From Chlamydiota bacterium (GTDB lineage Bacteria > Chlamydiota > Chlamydiia > Chlamydiales > Parachlamydiaceae), in assembly GCA_013287905.1 (NCBI GenBank), contig JABDCW010000019.1:1-35920 (forward strand): a stretch of DNA of 35,920 nucleotides. The letters run 5' to 3'. Position 1 is the first letter of the stretch. Each line of letters opens with the position of its first letter. The notes below the pieces were generated by a model that saw nothing but the letters and a program-made list of their open reading frames with translations, made no database searches and was not told where the DNA came from. Both the position numbers and the translations under genes were made by a program. This document shows, piece by piece, positions 23,200-31,062 of the stretch.

Positions 23200-24344
23200 A
23201 GCGACTCCAATTCAAGAAAGTTTTTATTCATTCGATCAATAACTGCATGCTTATGAGTGTCGCTCAAATGAGCATAACGCTTGACCATCGCTAAGGTTTT
23301 ATGTCCCAAAATTTCAGCAATTTCTGACAAGGAAGCCCCGCTCATGGCAAGGTAACTTGCGGCGCAATGACGAAGATCATGAAATCGAAAGTCATCAATC
23401 TCGGCCTTTATTAACGCTTGTTCCCACGCTGATCGAATGACTGCGGACTTCTGAGACTTTTGAATTTGTTCAAGTTCTTCTCTGCTTAATGAAGAAGGGT
23501 TTTCTAATTCCGCAGCTCTTGAACTTCTAGAACGGGGTAGGCGAGGGAAGACAAGAAGCGCATGTGGGGGACGAGATTTTTGCAGGTCAGCAAATACGCT
23601 TAAGGCTTGTGAAGAAAGAGGAACCGCTCGTCGATCGCCATTCTTTGTTTCGTGAAGCGTGATCAATTTTCTCAGCATGTCAACTTGATTCCAGTTGAGA
23701 TTGATGATTTCGCCAAATCTCATCCCTGTAGCTAAAGCAATTTTGACAATCGGAAAGAGATAGGGGTTTTTGCTTTCCTTACAAATCTGAAGTAGGCGAA
23801 CCAGACCCTCTTGCTCAAGAAAGCGCACTCGTCCTCTTGCCTCTTTTGGCTTCGACACTTTTCTAATGGGGTTGTCATCAATCCAGCCCCATTCTTTGAC
23901 CGCTACGGTAAGGGCATGAGACAAAGCCGCAATATACCGAATCACCGTTGAAGGAGATCGAACAGCGCCTCGATAAGTTGTTCCATTAGCTAATCGATCA
24001 CGACATTCCGCAATCAAAGACGGAGAAAGATCTGAAAGCAGGTGGTGTCCAATTTGATCTTTCCACCATAGGAGCTGCGCTGACTGTTTCTTTTGACTCT
24101 TCTTCTTTTGTGGCAAAACATCGCGGATGTAACGGTCAATCAATTCCCCCAGTGTGTGTTTTTTGGCTTCCGCTGTTTTGAAATGTCTTCCTTCTCGAAT
24201 AGAAGCCTCAGTTTCAGCAGCCCATCGCTTTGCATCGGCCAGTCGCTCATGAGTCGACGTTTGCGACGGGTATCCTTTTAATCGCACTTTGACTCGGTAG
24301 TGCGTCTTGCCATCTTGGGTTTTGCGCTTTTCAATTACTGCCAT
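23196..24344 (-). CDS. int: Site-specific tyrosine integrase of island 2
   Basis: 382 aa, a full-length phage-type integrase. The N-terminal arm-binding domain is residues 1-60 (THYRVKVRLKGYPSQTSTHE). The core-binding domain is 65-165, and the catalytic domain 170-375 with every key residue: R209 (ATGMRFGE), K234 (HETKNGD), H322 and R325 (FHDLRH), H348 (ILGHKT) and nucleophile Y357 (VKRYAHLS). It lies 370 bp from the intact tRNA-Tyr, which is its evident attachment site. The leader carries a triple GCTAC repeat and a hairpin. It is coupled to the downstream recombinase-like/DUF4096 gene. Confidence 0.95.
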   Translation of the reverse strand: MAVIEKRKTQDGKTHYRVKVRLKGYPSQTSTHERLADAKRWAAETEASIREGRHFKTAEAKKHTLGELIDRYIRDVLPQKKKSQKKQSAQLLWWKDQIGHHLLSDLSPSLIAECRDRLANGTTYRGAVRSPSTVIRYIAALSHALTVAVKEWGWIDDNPIRKVSKPKEARGRVRFLEQEGLVRLLQICKESKNPYLFPIVKIALATGMRFGEIINLNWNQVDMLRKLITLHETKNGDRRAVPLSSQALSVFADLQKSRPPHALLVFPRLPRSRSSRAAELENPSSLSREELEQIQKSQKSAVIRSAWEQALIKAEIDDFRFHDLRHCAASYLAMSGASLSEIAEILGHKTLAMVKRYAHLSDTHKHAVIDRMNKNFLELESL

Positions 24345-24360
24345 CTGATCACATCCTTAA

Positions 24361-24382
24361 GTAGCGGATGTAGCAACGTAGC
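24361..24382 (-). repeat. Triple GCTAC repeat in the integrase leader
   Basis: On the minus strand GCTAC-N3-GCTAC-N4-GCTAC, 16 bp before the integrase ATG. The architecture is identical to 19719-19740. It is a possible binding site for the island's small helix-turn-helix protein. Confidence 0.5.
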
Positions 24383-24484
24383 AACACCCTTTCTCTTCAT
24401 TGACCTTATTTGTTTATCGATGGCTGAACTATACAACGCGTGCCAAAAAAATTCAACAAGGGACTACAATTCCCATGATCAAAT

Positions 24485-24518
24485 ATCGTAATCACTCTAA
24501 ATATCAGTGATTTACGAT
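24485..24518. repeat. Hairpin in the integrase upstream region
   Basis: ATCGTAATCACT pairs with AGTGATTTACGAT with one bulged base and a 9-nt loop. It is probably an operator or part of the att region. Confidence 0.4.
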
Positions 24519-24534
24519 TTAAAAACATGAAATA

Positions 24535-24551
24535 GGGACACTCATGGGACA
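24535..24551 (-). promoter_or_regulatory. Paired GGGACA boxes, candidate integrase arm-type sites (inverted)
   Basis: Two GGGACAC/GGGACAC boxes start 11 bp apart, the reverse complement of the TGTCCC pairs at 8631, 16630 and 24645. Confidence 0.5.
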
Positions 24552-24644
24552 CTGAGATGAAAAAATCCCATCATTTTGGAGGAAAAGAGTAAGAATGAAT
24601 ATGAAGTTAAGAGAGAAAAAGTGTTGGGAGAAGCTAATTAATGC

Positions 24645-24662
24645 TGTCCCACTAGCGTCCCA
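24645..24662 (+). promoter_or_regulatory. Paired TGTCCCA boxes next to att site D
   Basis: TGTCCCA and CGTCCCA start 11 bp apart, 52 bp from the core. With the inverted pair at 24535 they form the right-arm sites of island 2. Confidence 0.55.
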
Positions 24663-24713
24663 TGATGCGACCTAAGCTAAGAAGACTATTTATGAAATAT
24701 GGTCTAGAAAGTG

Positions 24714-24769
24714 ATATGGGGGCGGTTGGACTCGAACCAACGGAGACCGAAGTCGAGGGATTTACAGTC
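24714..24769. repeat. att site D inside the intact tRNA-Tyr
   Basis: The 56-bp core shared with sites B and C. It ends in the anticodon stem, so strand exchange happens in the anticodon-loop region or 3' of it. The integrated island supplies the 3' part that keeps the tRNA whole. Confidence 0.9.
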
Positions 24770-24798
24770 CCTTGCAATTGCCGCTATGCGACACCCCC
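24717..24798 (-). tRNA. tRNA-Tyr (GTA)
   Basis: 82 nt with a 7-bp acceptor stem GGGGGTG / CGCCCCC (one T-G pair) and discriminator A. The anticodon loop CTGTAAA gives anticodon GTA. A long variable arm as in bacterial tRNA-Tyr is present, and the T loop is GGTTCGAGTCC. No CCA is encoded. It is the integration target of the islands and lies 19 nt downstream of tRNA-Thr. Confidence 0.95.
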
Positions 24799-24817
24799 AG
24801 AAGCGTATGAAGAGATA

Positions 24818-24890
24818 TGCTGACAGTAGGAATTGAACCCACAACCGTCCGATTACAAGTCGGGTGCTCTACCAATTGAGCTATGTCAGC
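24818..24890 (-). tRNA. tRNA-Thr (TGT)
   Basis: 73 nt with acceptor stem GCTGACA / TGTCAGC and discriminator A. The D arm is GCTC/GAGC and the anticodon loop CTTGTAA gives anticodon TGT. The T loop is GGGTTCAATTCC. The top pair of the anticodon stem is a C-A mismatch. It is co-transcribed with tRNA-Tyr. Confidence 0.95.
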
Positions 24891-24910
24891 ACAAGTTAGA
24901 ATAAGTAATG

Positions 24911-24939
24911 GTTATAGCAAAGTCGTTTTTTTTCTGCAA
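24911..24939 (-). promoter_or_regulatory. Promoter of the tRNA-Thr/tRNA-Tyr operon
   Basis: On the minus strand TTGCAG, 17 bp (with eight A), TATAAC, ending 20 bp before tRNA-Thr. Confidence 0.7.
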
Positions 24940-25020
24940 CACCATTTCGTTCCCTGGACCGGGGTTTTTTTAAAAAATATCTCCTCAATATAGCTAAAAT
25001 CGTGTTTTTTTGTTTATGTT

Positions 25021-25048
25021 TTGTTGACAAAAAAATGCGAATTATAGA
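25021..25048 (+). promoter_or_regulatory. Possible promoter of the CDF-SpsF-HEAT-LptD operon
   Basis: TTGTTG, 16 bp, TATAGA, 50 bp before ATG 25099. A TTGACA overlaps but is too close to the -10. Confidence 0.4.
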
Positions 25049-25098
25049 ATGTATACACAACCAACTTTTGCGTTAAGCTTACCAGGAGAGTTAAGGGA

Positions 25099-26019
25099 AT
25101 GGTCCTGTCGACATCGAACCAAAAAGATATGAACTTTGCCATGAGATTTTCGTTTCTCATAGGCGTGTTCATGCTATTCATTAAAACATACGCTTATATA
25201 ATCACCGGATCTGCGGCCATCCTTTCTGATGCTGCCGAATCTGTCATTCATGTGTTTGCAGTGGGGTTTGCAGCTTACAGCATGTGGTTAAGCCTAAAGC
25301 CGGCTGATCAGGACCATTTATACGGGCATGATAAGATCAGCTTTTTTTCAGCAGGATTCGAGGGAGGGATGATTATTATTGCCTCCCTTTTCATTCTTTA
25401 TGAGTCTATCAACAAAATACTATATGGCTCGGCTCTGGAAAATTTAGGAAGCGGAATGATCTTCATGATCATCGTGATCATCATCAATTGCTTTTTAAGC
25501 TTATTTTTAATAAGGAAAGGAAAAAAATACAACTCACTAATCCTCGAAGCTAATGGCAAGCATATCCTCACAGATTGCTGTACCAGCATCGGAGCTATTT
25601 TAGCTTTACTCCTGGTCAAATTTACCGGGTTCCAATTTTTCGATCCCTTGATTGCTATATGTGTTGGTTTAAACATTCTATGGACCGGGAGCGGCCTGAT
25701 AAAAAAATGTGTAAAAGGATTAATGGATGAAGCTGACATGGATTTGCATCACAAAATCATAAACACATTAACTAAATGTGTATCGGAGCGTGGGCTTAAA
25801 TTTCATCATTTAAAGGACCGGGTCTCGGGATATTGCGTATTTATCGAATTTCATTTGTTGTTCCCGAAAGAAATTAGTTTAAGACAAGCTCATGACATTG
25901 CAAGCGAGATCGAATCGGTCTTAACCTCTTCCATCGAAGAGAGGTCGGAAATACTGACCCACCTGGAGCCCGAAGAGCTTCACGATGTCACTCACGAAAA
26001 ATATGGTCTGCCCATTTAG
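25099..26019 (+). CDS. Cation diffusion facilitator (CDF) metal transporter
   Basis: 306 aa with six transmembrane helices in the first 200 residues and a cytoplasmic CDF C-terminal domain (residues 210-300, ferredoxin-like, VSGYCVFIEFHLLFP). TM2 carries SDAAESVIHV (D44, E47) and TM5 carries HILTD (H155, D159), the intramembrane metal site. The loop HLYGHDKISFF is the classic conserved H-x-YGH-x-K signature. It exports Zn2+, Fe2+ or similar ions in exchange for protons; which metal is not evident. ATG 25099 follows AGGAG. The next gene starts 11 bp after its stop, and four genes run in one operon. Confidence 0.93.
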   Translation: MVLSTSNQKDMNFAMRFSFLIGVFMLFIKTYAYIITGSAAILSDAAESVIHVFAVGFAAYSMWLSLKPADQDHLYGHDKISFFSAGFEGGMIIIASLFILYESINKILYGSALENLGSGMIFMIIVIIINCFLSLFLIRKGKKYNSLILEANGKHILTDCCTSIGAILALLLVKFTGFQFFDPLIAICVGLNILWTGSGLIKKCVKGLMDEADMDLHHKIINTLTKCVSERGLKFHHLKDRVSGYCVFIEFHLLFPKEISLRQAHDIASEIESVLTSSIEERSEILTHLEPEELHDVTHEKYGLPI

Positions 26020-26030
26020 GATGTTAGAAA

Positions 26031-26813
26031 ATGAATGAGATGGCACATTTGAAGCAACGCAAAGTAGTGATTATTTTGCAAGCGCGTATGGGGTCTAGCC
26101 GTTTACCCGGCAAACCATTAAAAATCGTGATGGGCCGCCCCCTTTTAAGTTATCAAATCGAGAGGTTGCGGAGGATTTCATCTGTCGATGATATCGTCAT
26201 CGCCACATCCGATTTGAAAACAGATCAACCCATTATCGATTTTTGTAAAGCCGAGCATGTTCATTTTTTTAGAGGCAGTGAATCTGATGTATTGGACCGC
26301 TACTATCAGGCAGCAAAAAAATATAATGCAGATGTGGTCGTGCGCGTGACAGGGGACTGTCCAATCATAGACCCATCTGTGGTAACCCAGGTGATTTCCC
26401 TCTACCTTAAGACAAGTCCCCCTTGCGATTATGTTTCCAATACACTTGTACATACTTTTCCGCGCGGGCTCGATGTCGAAGTATTTTCCTTTAGCAATCT
26501 CGAAAAAGCAGCAAAAGCTGCACATCTGGCCGAAGAGCGCGAACATGTCACCCCGTATTTTTATTTGCATCCCGAAATCTTTTCCTTAAAAAATTTTGCG
26601 TGCGAAAAGAATCTTTCTCATCACCGCTGGACTGTCGATGAAAAGGACGATCTTGATCTGATCACAAAAATACTCATGGAATTATATCCGAAAAAACCTT
26701 CATTTGAAATGAACGATGTATTAGAATTAATGCAGCAACATCCCGATTGGATGAACATCAATGCTCATGTACAACAGAAAAAATTAACGATTGCTGAAAA
26801 AAAGAACTTCTAA
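26031..26813 (+). CDS. SpsF-like cytidylyltransferase (CTP_transf_3 family)
   Basis: 260 aa. The nucleotide-binding motif QARMGSSRLPGKPL is at residues 17-30. It is followed by SDVLDRYYQAAKK and VVRVTGDCPIIDP (the metal- and CTP-binding part), and HHRWTVDEKDDLDLI near the end. The pattern is that of SpsF/KdsB/NeuA-like enzymes that make CMP-sugars for surface polysaccharide or related acidic sugars. The WTVDE block is typical for the SpsF subgroup. The sugar is unknown. It stands between a metal exporter and a HEAT-repeat/LptD pair, so an envelope role is sensible. The gene ends 1 bp before the next ATG. Confidence 0.87.
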   Translation: MNEMAHLKQRKVVIILQARMGSSRLPGKPLKIVMGRPLLSYQIERLRRISSVDDIVIATSDLKTDQPIIDFCKAEHVHFFRGSESDVLDRYYQAAKKYNADVVVRVTGDCPIIDPSVVTQVISLYLKTSPPCDYVSNTLVHTFPRGLDVEVFSFSNLEKAAKAAHLAEEREHVTPYFYLHPEIFSLKNFACEKNLSHHRWTVDEKDDLDLITKILMELYPKKPSFEMNDVLELMQQHPDWMNINAHVQQKKLTIAEKKNF

Positions 26814-26814
26814 T

Positions 26815-28512
26815 ATGACCTATTTCGTTTTTATTTATTTGATAGCTTTTCTTCCATTTGTTTCTTTATTAAGTCAAGAAATTAGTCTTTCTAATAATCC
26901 TTCAGTGAATCACATTCTCTATCTTTGTCATACGGGAAATGTAGCCTCCGCATTGACAGCTTATGAAAACTATCGCAAAGCCTCTAAAGAACACCACTTT
27001 GAACTTATCGAAGAGATCTGTCTGGTACTGTTGGATCAGGGGTTTCGTCAAAAAGATCCCGATGTGCAGTTAATGACTTTATTCGGCGCAGGGATCTCTG
27101 GAAACGAGCGGACATTATATATCATTGAAGCGAACATCCAACAATCTGCCGATCCTAAATTGCAGCTTATCGCACTGAATTTCTTAAGCCGCTACCATCA
27201 TGACCGTATCGATCTGGCTTTAAAGCACGTTCTTAGCTCTAATTTTCTTCTTGCTCGCCTGGAAGCCGTTTTTCAATTGGCAAAAAATAAAAGTCCCAAA
27301 GCCGTCGGTTTAACCGAAAGCCTGATGGCCAAGGTGCCGGAAGTGATTTGGCCGATTTTTCCTCCATTATTTGCGATGAGCGGTACGCCCGATGCTAAAA
27401 AAGTCCTGCGTAAACTTCTTACCCATCCGAATGAAGAGATCCGCGTGGCAACAATTAACAGTATTGCAGAGTATGACCACGAAGATTTTCTTCCTTGCAT
27501 CCGCAGGCTGGCATTGCAGGCGGGTCTTTTAAGCCAAGAGTCCTGTGCAGCTGCTCTTGGGAAATTTCGCGATGAGACATCGAGATCTAAACTTAAAATT
27601 TTAGCCGCTTGCGGCCAGCCCCACATCCGTCTGGCCGCTCTTTATTCGTTGTATCAATTGGGAGACGAAGAGGCTGAAAAAGAAATAGAACGAATGGCTG
27701 AAGGCCGGGATTTGTTTGCCATTTATCTATTAGGTGAGATCAAAGGAAGCAAAGCTCTTTTAAGGGAATTGCTTAAAAGTAAAACGTATAGTGTATCAGC
27801 CAATGCAGCATATGCTCTTTTGAAATTGGGCGATCCATGTTGTTTGCCTGCCCTTGTTCCCATTTTAGTGCAGGATACAAGAGATTTAGGCGTCAACAAA
27901 ACAACATCTTCCTCTGGAACATTATCTGCATTACAAATTATCCCTTCAGCAAGGCAGCATTTTGAAGAAGACCCTGTCCTGGAGGAAATGTCTCTTCATT
28001 TACGAGAAGAGATGGTGTTCAAATCTGTGGAACTTAAGGAAAATGAGTTCTTGGCATTAGCTGATATGATTTTAGACCACAACCAAAATGATCTGATCCC
28101 TGTTCTCATGGAAGTGATGGAGAACCATGCCACACCGGCTACCATTGCATTGTTGAAAAAATATCAACAAAAACTAGGGGCCCCTTTAGTTCGAAACTAT
28201 TGTAATTTGGCCCTTTATCGGCTAAAGGAACCAGGACCCTATGGAGATAACATCAGAGAGTGGATCAAGAAACAATGCAATGTCGATTTGATCCAATTTC
28301 GACCGATGATCCCATGGGATGTCAGGGAGAGGTCTGAAGTGGATTTCGAATTAACGGCCTCTGAAACCTCCAGGCTTTTGATCGAAGCATTTGAAGCGTG
28401 TGTATTTACACAAGACGATAAGGGGATTGATCTTCTCATATCTGTAATTCAAAATGGCGACTCAAAAAATAAATATGCCCTAATCGGTTTGTTAATGCGC
28501 GCAATTCAATGA
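26815..28512 (+). CDS. Exported HEAT-repeat protein, 565 aa
   Basis: A signal peptide starts at ATG 26815 (YFVFIYLIAFLPFVSLLSQ). An upstream TTG at 26791 is in the SpsF gene and unlikely. Residues 90-480 consist of about ten HEAT-like helical hairpins, e.g. RLEAVFQLAKNKSPKAV, NEEIRVATINSIAEYDHED, PHIRLAALYSLYQLGDEEA and SVSANAAYALLKLGDP. It is therefore an alpha-solenoid scaffold in the periplasm. Its stop overlaps the LptD-like start by 4 bp (ATGA), which suggests joint function, for example as a periplasmic partner of the outer-membrane protein. No catalytic domain is seen. Confidence 0.82.
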   Translation: MTYFVFIYLIAFLPFVSLLSQEISLSNNPSVNHILYLCHTGNVASALTAYENYRKASKEHHFELIEEICLVLLDQGFRQKDPDVQLMTLFGAGISGNERTLYIIEANIQQSADPKLQLIALNFLSRYHHDRIDLALKHVLSSNFLLARLEAVFQLAKNKSPKAVGLTESLMAKVPEVIWPIFPPLFAMSGTPDAKKVLRKLLTHPNEEIRVATINSIAEYDHEDFLPCIRRLALQAGLLSQESCAAALGKFRDETSRSKLKILAACGQPHIRLAALYSLYQLGDEEAEKEIERMAEGRDLFAIYLLGEIKGSKALLRELLKSKTYSVSANAAYALLKLGDPCCLPALVPILVQDTRDLGVNKTTSSSGTLSALQIIPSARQHFEEDPVLEEMSLHLREEMVFKSVELKENEFLALADMILDHNQNDLIPVLMEVMENHATPATIALLKKYQQKLGAPLVRNYCNLALYRLKEPGPYGDNIREWIKKQCNVDLIQFRPMIPWDVRERSEVDFELTASETSRLLIEAFEACVFTQDDKGIDLLISVIQNGDSKNKYALIGLLMRAIQ

Positions 28513-30674
28513 AAAAACACCTTTCTTACGCAAGAAGTCTACTCTTTTTCTTTTATTTTTATACCGCATGCGCAGAAGAAATTTCAGATCCTTTACATCA
28601 GGACTCTGTCAAAATAGACTTTGCCGAGGGCATTCATTTTGATGTAAGAAATCCTACTTACGCAAATGGGGAAATTTATACTGAATCGGGAGGGGTCCTT
28701 TGCGGGGAGGACTTTCGCATTCAAGCCATGCAGATAAGGGTATTGCGCGGCGCTTTGGATGAGGCTCAATATTCAGTCGAAGCTTCGGGATCGTTAATGG
28801 TCCAGTATGGACCCAACCTTTTTATTGGAGAGCGGATCGAATATGATTTTTTGACCAAAACCGGAACGATCTTTTGCGGCAGAACAATGGTAGAGCCCTG
28901 GTTTTTTGGCGGGGAGCAAATTCATTTGCTTGCCGATGGCAGCTATCAAATCGAAAAAGCTTATGCGACGACATCTGAAAGTGAATATGAAGACTGGGCT
29001 ATTGTAGCAGATTTAGCCACATTATCCCCGGATCATTTTTTGGAAGCAAAAAACCTAAAACTGAAAATTCTGCAATTGCCCGTATTTTGGGTTCCCTCGA
29101 TGCGAGTCAACCTCGATTGGATTTTTGACGCACCGATCAAATACCACATTAAATGGGGGGGCAATCAGGGTCACCGGTTTGGGCTTGCCTATAAACTTTT
29201 TACCTGGAATAACTGGACATCCACACTGCTTTTAGAGTATCGCTTAAAATATGGTCTTGGCGGCGGCATCGAATCTAGTTATCGGTCACAGGACAAAAAA
29301 ACGGTTTTCCATTCCATTAATTATGCTGCGAGGGATGCTTCGATCATTCATCCCGATCAGCGTTTCCGGTACCGTTTCAAGGGAGTGGGGGACACCCTTT
29401 TGTTCGATGACCGGGTCACGGCTCATCTTTCCTATGATAAAGTCAGTGATATTGATATGCCGACAGATTTAGATGATAAGGGATTGGAATTGCGAACGGT
29501 TCTTCGGACGGAATTGCTGCTTCGCAACCAGGATGAAAATCGTATTTCCAGTTTAACGACCCGTTTACGCATCAATAATTTCCAGACAGTCAAGGAGCAA
29601 CTGCCTACTTTTGCCACTTCCTTTCGTCCTGTCGTATTGGGTTCTACAAAAATCATTTCCGAATCAAGCATGAAGCTGTCTTACCTCGATTTTTCATATG
29701 GCAATAACCAGGTATGCGTACATGATTATCGCTCAACCCGCCTGGAATTCTCCCCTTTATTTTATCGCCACTTTACATTCAGGGGAGTGAATGTCACTCC
29801 GGAAGCGGGGGGAGTGTTGATCGGTTACGGCAATAGTCCCGATCATTCTGCAAAATGTTTGGCAGTCGGCAAATTGGGTTGTCAAATGAATATGAGATTT
29901 TGGCGTAATTACATAAACTATAAGCATATCGTTGTTCCCTATTTGAACTATACCTATTATTCGATGCCGACAGTTCTTCCAGGAGGCCATAAGGGTTTTG
30001 ATCCGAACGGTCATTATATTTTTGATATTGAAGACGGCTGGTACCGTTTGAGCATGCTCCGTTTTGGTGTCTTGCAAAGTGTTTTTCATAAGCGCAGTCA
30101 GTCCAACCGGGTACTGGCCGCAGATATTTATGCAAATGCGTTTTTTAATACCCATACTTTTTCTCAAAGTATACCAAAAGCCTATGCACAAGTGACATGG
30201 AAGCCTTTTTTATTCCTCACAAACATATTGGATACAGGTTGGGATTTTATTCACAATGAAGTAGATCATTTTAATTTTCGCACCGAATGGACGTTTGATG
30301 CAAATCTCGCTGCATTTATCGAATACCGTCACAGGAGCCGCTTTGACTGGCGTAAAGCCGACCGGACAAATTTTATTTTAGATTCTTTTCTTTCTATTTC
30401 AGAACTTGAAAAATCTCAACTTTCCGATCGGAGGGACACATTATTATTTCATCTGTTTTACCGGTTTCACCCAAGCTGGGCATTCGAATTTGAATCGCGT
30501 TACGGATGGAACCGGATCGAGGAACCGCCATATACGGAATTCGAGATCGATTTGCTCGGGCGATTGCGCTCCAGCATTAATTTTAAATTATCTTATCAGC
30601 ATAGGGAAGATGACGATCGCCTTTCCGTTTACTTTTCTATAGGACTGGATCGTCCCAGCTGGTTGTTCAGGTAG
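28509..30674 (+). CDS. LptD/OstA-like outer-membrane LPS-assembly protein
   Basis: 721 aa. After an N-terminal signal peptide (YARSLLFFFYFYTACA, with a possible lipobox-like TAC) comes an OstA-type jellyroll (residues 30-180) with the repeating strands GEIYTESGGVLCGEDFRI, YSVEASGSLMVQYGPN and GERIEYDFLTKTGTIFC. The rest is a long beta-barrel with alternating aromatic strands (FGLAYKLFTWNNW; SYRSQDKKTVFHS; LSVYFSIGLDRPSWLFR), ending in a C-terminal Phe/Arg strand. LptD delivers LPS to the outer leaflet. The barrel is divergent and the disulfide Cys pairs of enterobacterial LptD are not obvious, so orthology is likely but not proven. Last gene of the four-gene operon. Confidence 0.8.
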   Translation: MKKHLSYARSLLFFFYFYTACAEEISDPLHQDSVKIDFAEGIHFDVRNPTYANGEIYTESGGVLCGEDFRIQAMQIRVLRGALDEAQYSVEASGSLMVQYGPNLFIGERIEYDFLTKTGTIFCGRTMVEPWFFGGEQIHLLADGSYQIEKAYATTSESEYEDWAIVADLATLSPDHFLEAKNLKLKILQLPVFWVPSMRVNLDWIFDAPIKYHIKWGGNQGHRFGLAYKLFTWNNWTSTLLLEYRLKYGLGGGIESSYRSQDKKTVFHSINYAARDASIIHPDQRFRYRFKGVGDTLLFDDRVTAHLSYDKVSDIDMPTDLDDKGLELRTVLRTELLLRNQDENRISSLTTRLRINNFQTVKEQLPTFATSFRPVVLGSTKIISESSMKLSYLDFSYGNNQVCVHDYRSTRLEFSPLFYRHFTFRGVNVTPEAGGVLIGYGNSPDHSAKCLAVGKLGCQMNMRFWRNYINYKHIVVPYLNYTYYSMPTVLPGGHKGFDPNGHYIFDIEDGWYRLSMLRFGVLQSVFHKRSQSNRVLAADIYANAFFNTHTFSQSIPKAYAQVTWKPFLFLTNILDTGWDFIHNEVDHFNFRTEWTFDANLAAFIEYRHRSRFDWRKADRTNFILDSFLSISELEKSQLSDRRDTLLFHLFYRFHPSWAFEFESRYGWNRIEEPPYTEFEIDLLGRLRSSINFKLSYQHREDDDRLSVYFSIGLDRPSWLFR

Positions 30675-30728
30675 GCCGTTTATTGGACCTTTTTGCTAAT
30701 TCACTTCCTTGCCCGTGCCCTTGCCTGC
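30675..30728. other. Short 3' flank of the LptD-like gene
   Basis: No gene. It leads into the large palindrome that separates the envelope operon from the coiled-coil gene. Confidence 0.4.
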
Positions 30729-30964
30729 TTTGTATTATGGACATGGACGACATGAGACAATTGCAGAATTGACAATAAAATAATTTAACAAGATCGTTTC
30801 CGGCAAGCAAGATTAAGATCATGATCAAGATCGAGATTAGGAATGTTCTTAATCTCGATCTTGATCATGATCTTAATCTTGCTTGCCGAAAAGTGTTGAA
30901 CTGGTCTTTTGCAATTGTCTCATGCCGTCCATGAAGTCCATATCGTCCATGTCCATAATACAAA
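30729..30964. repeat. 236-bp nested palindrome
   Basis: The inner arms of 39 bp (30801-30839 and 30850-30888; start CGGCAAGCAAGATTAAGATC) are perfectly complementary around a 10-nt loop. The outer arms (30729-30763 and about 30910-30964; start TTTGTATTATGGACATGGAC) also pair, except that the right arm has an extra copy of an ATGGACTTC-like unit. Transcribed, it would form one very long hairpin. It could end transcription of the LptD operon or be a repetitive-extragenic or MITE-like element. Confidence 0.85.
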
Positions 30965-30969
30965 AATAA

Positions 30970-30986
30970 AAGTTTAATTTAAACTT
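30970..30986. promoter_or_regulatory. 17-bp palindrome AAGTTTAA-T-TTAAACTT upstream of the -35 box
   Basis: Perfect 8-bp arms with a one-base centre, directly before the promoter at 30988. It is a candidate activator or repressor site for the giant gene. Confidence 0.4.
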
Positions 30987-30987
30987 A

Positions 30988-31016
30988 TTGAATATTATAT
31001 ATAAAATCATTATAAT
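30988..31016 (+). promoter_or_regulatory. Sigma-70-type promoter of the giant coiled-coil gene
   Basis: TTGAAT, 17 bp, TATAAT, 46 bp before ATG 31063. Confidence 0.75.
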
Positions 31017-31062
31017 CTAGAGTAAGAATGTATATAAATTTTAATTCCCTTAAAGGTTTTTT

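Larger units (their letters stand above)
16460..24769. mobile_element. Genomic island 2 in tRNA-Tyr, largely intact (about 8.3 kb)
   Basis: It is bounded by tRNA-Tyr direct repeats (16460-16512; 24714-24769), with a complete tyrosine integrase next to the restored tRNA. It contains a HigBA module, an Inc-like protein, a zinc-ribbon protein, primase, DUF3987 protein, a small helix-turn-helix protein and a recombinase/DUF4096 fusion. There are no structural phage genes and no conjugation genes, so it is an integrative element or satellite that would need outside help to move. Confidence 0.85.

Noticed and set aside
24950..24973. Small hairpin with seven T (CCCTG-GAC-CGGGG) as a terminator
   Set aside because: No plus-strand gene precedes it, the loop is three bases, and it overlaps the region upstream of the tRNA promoter.
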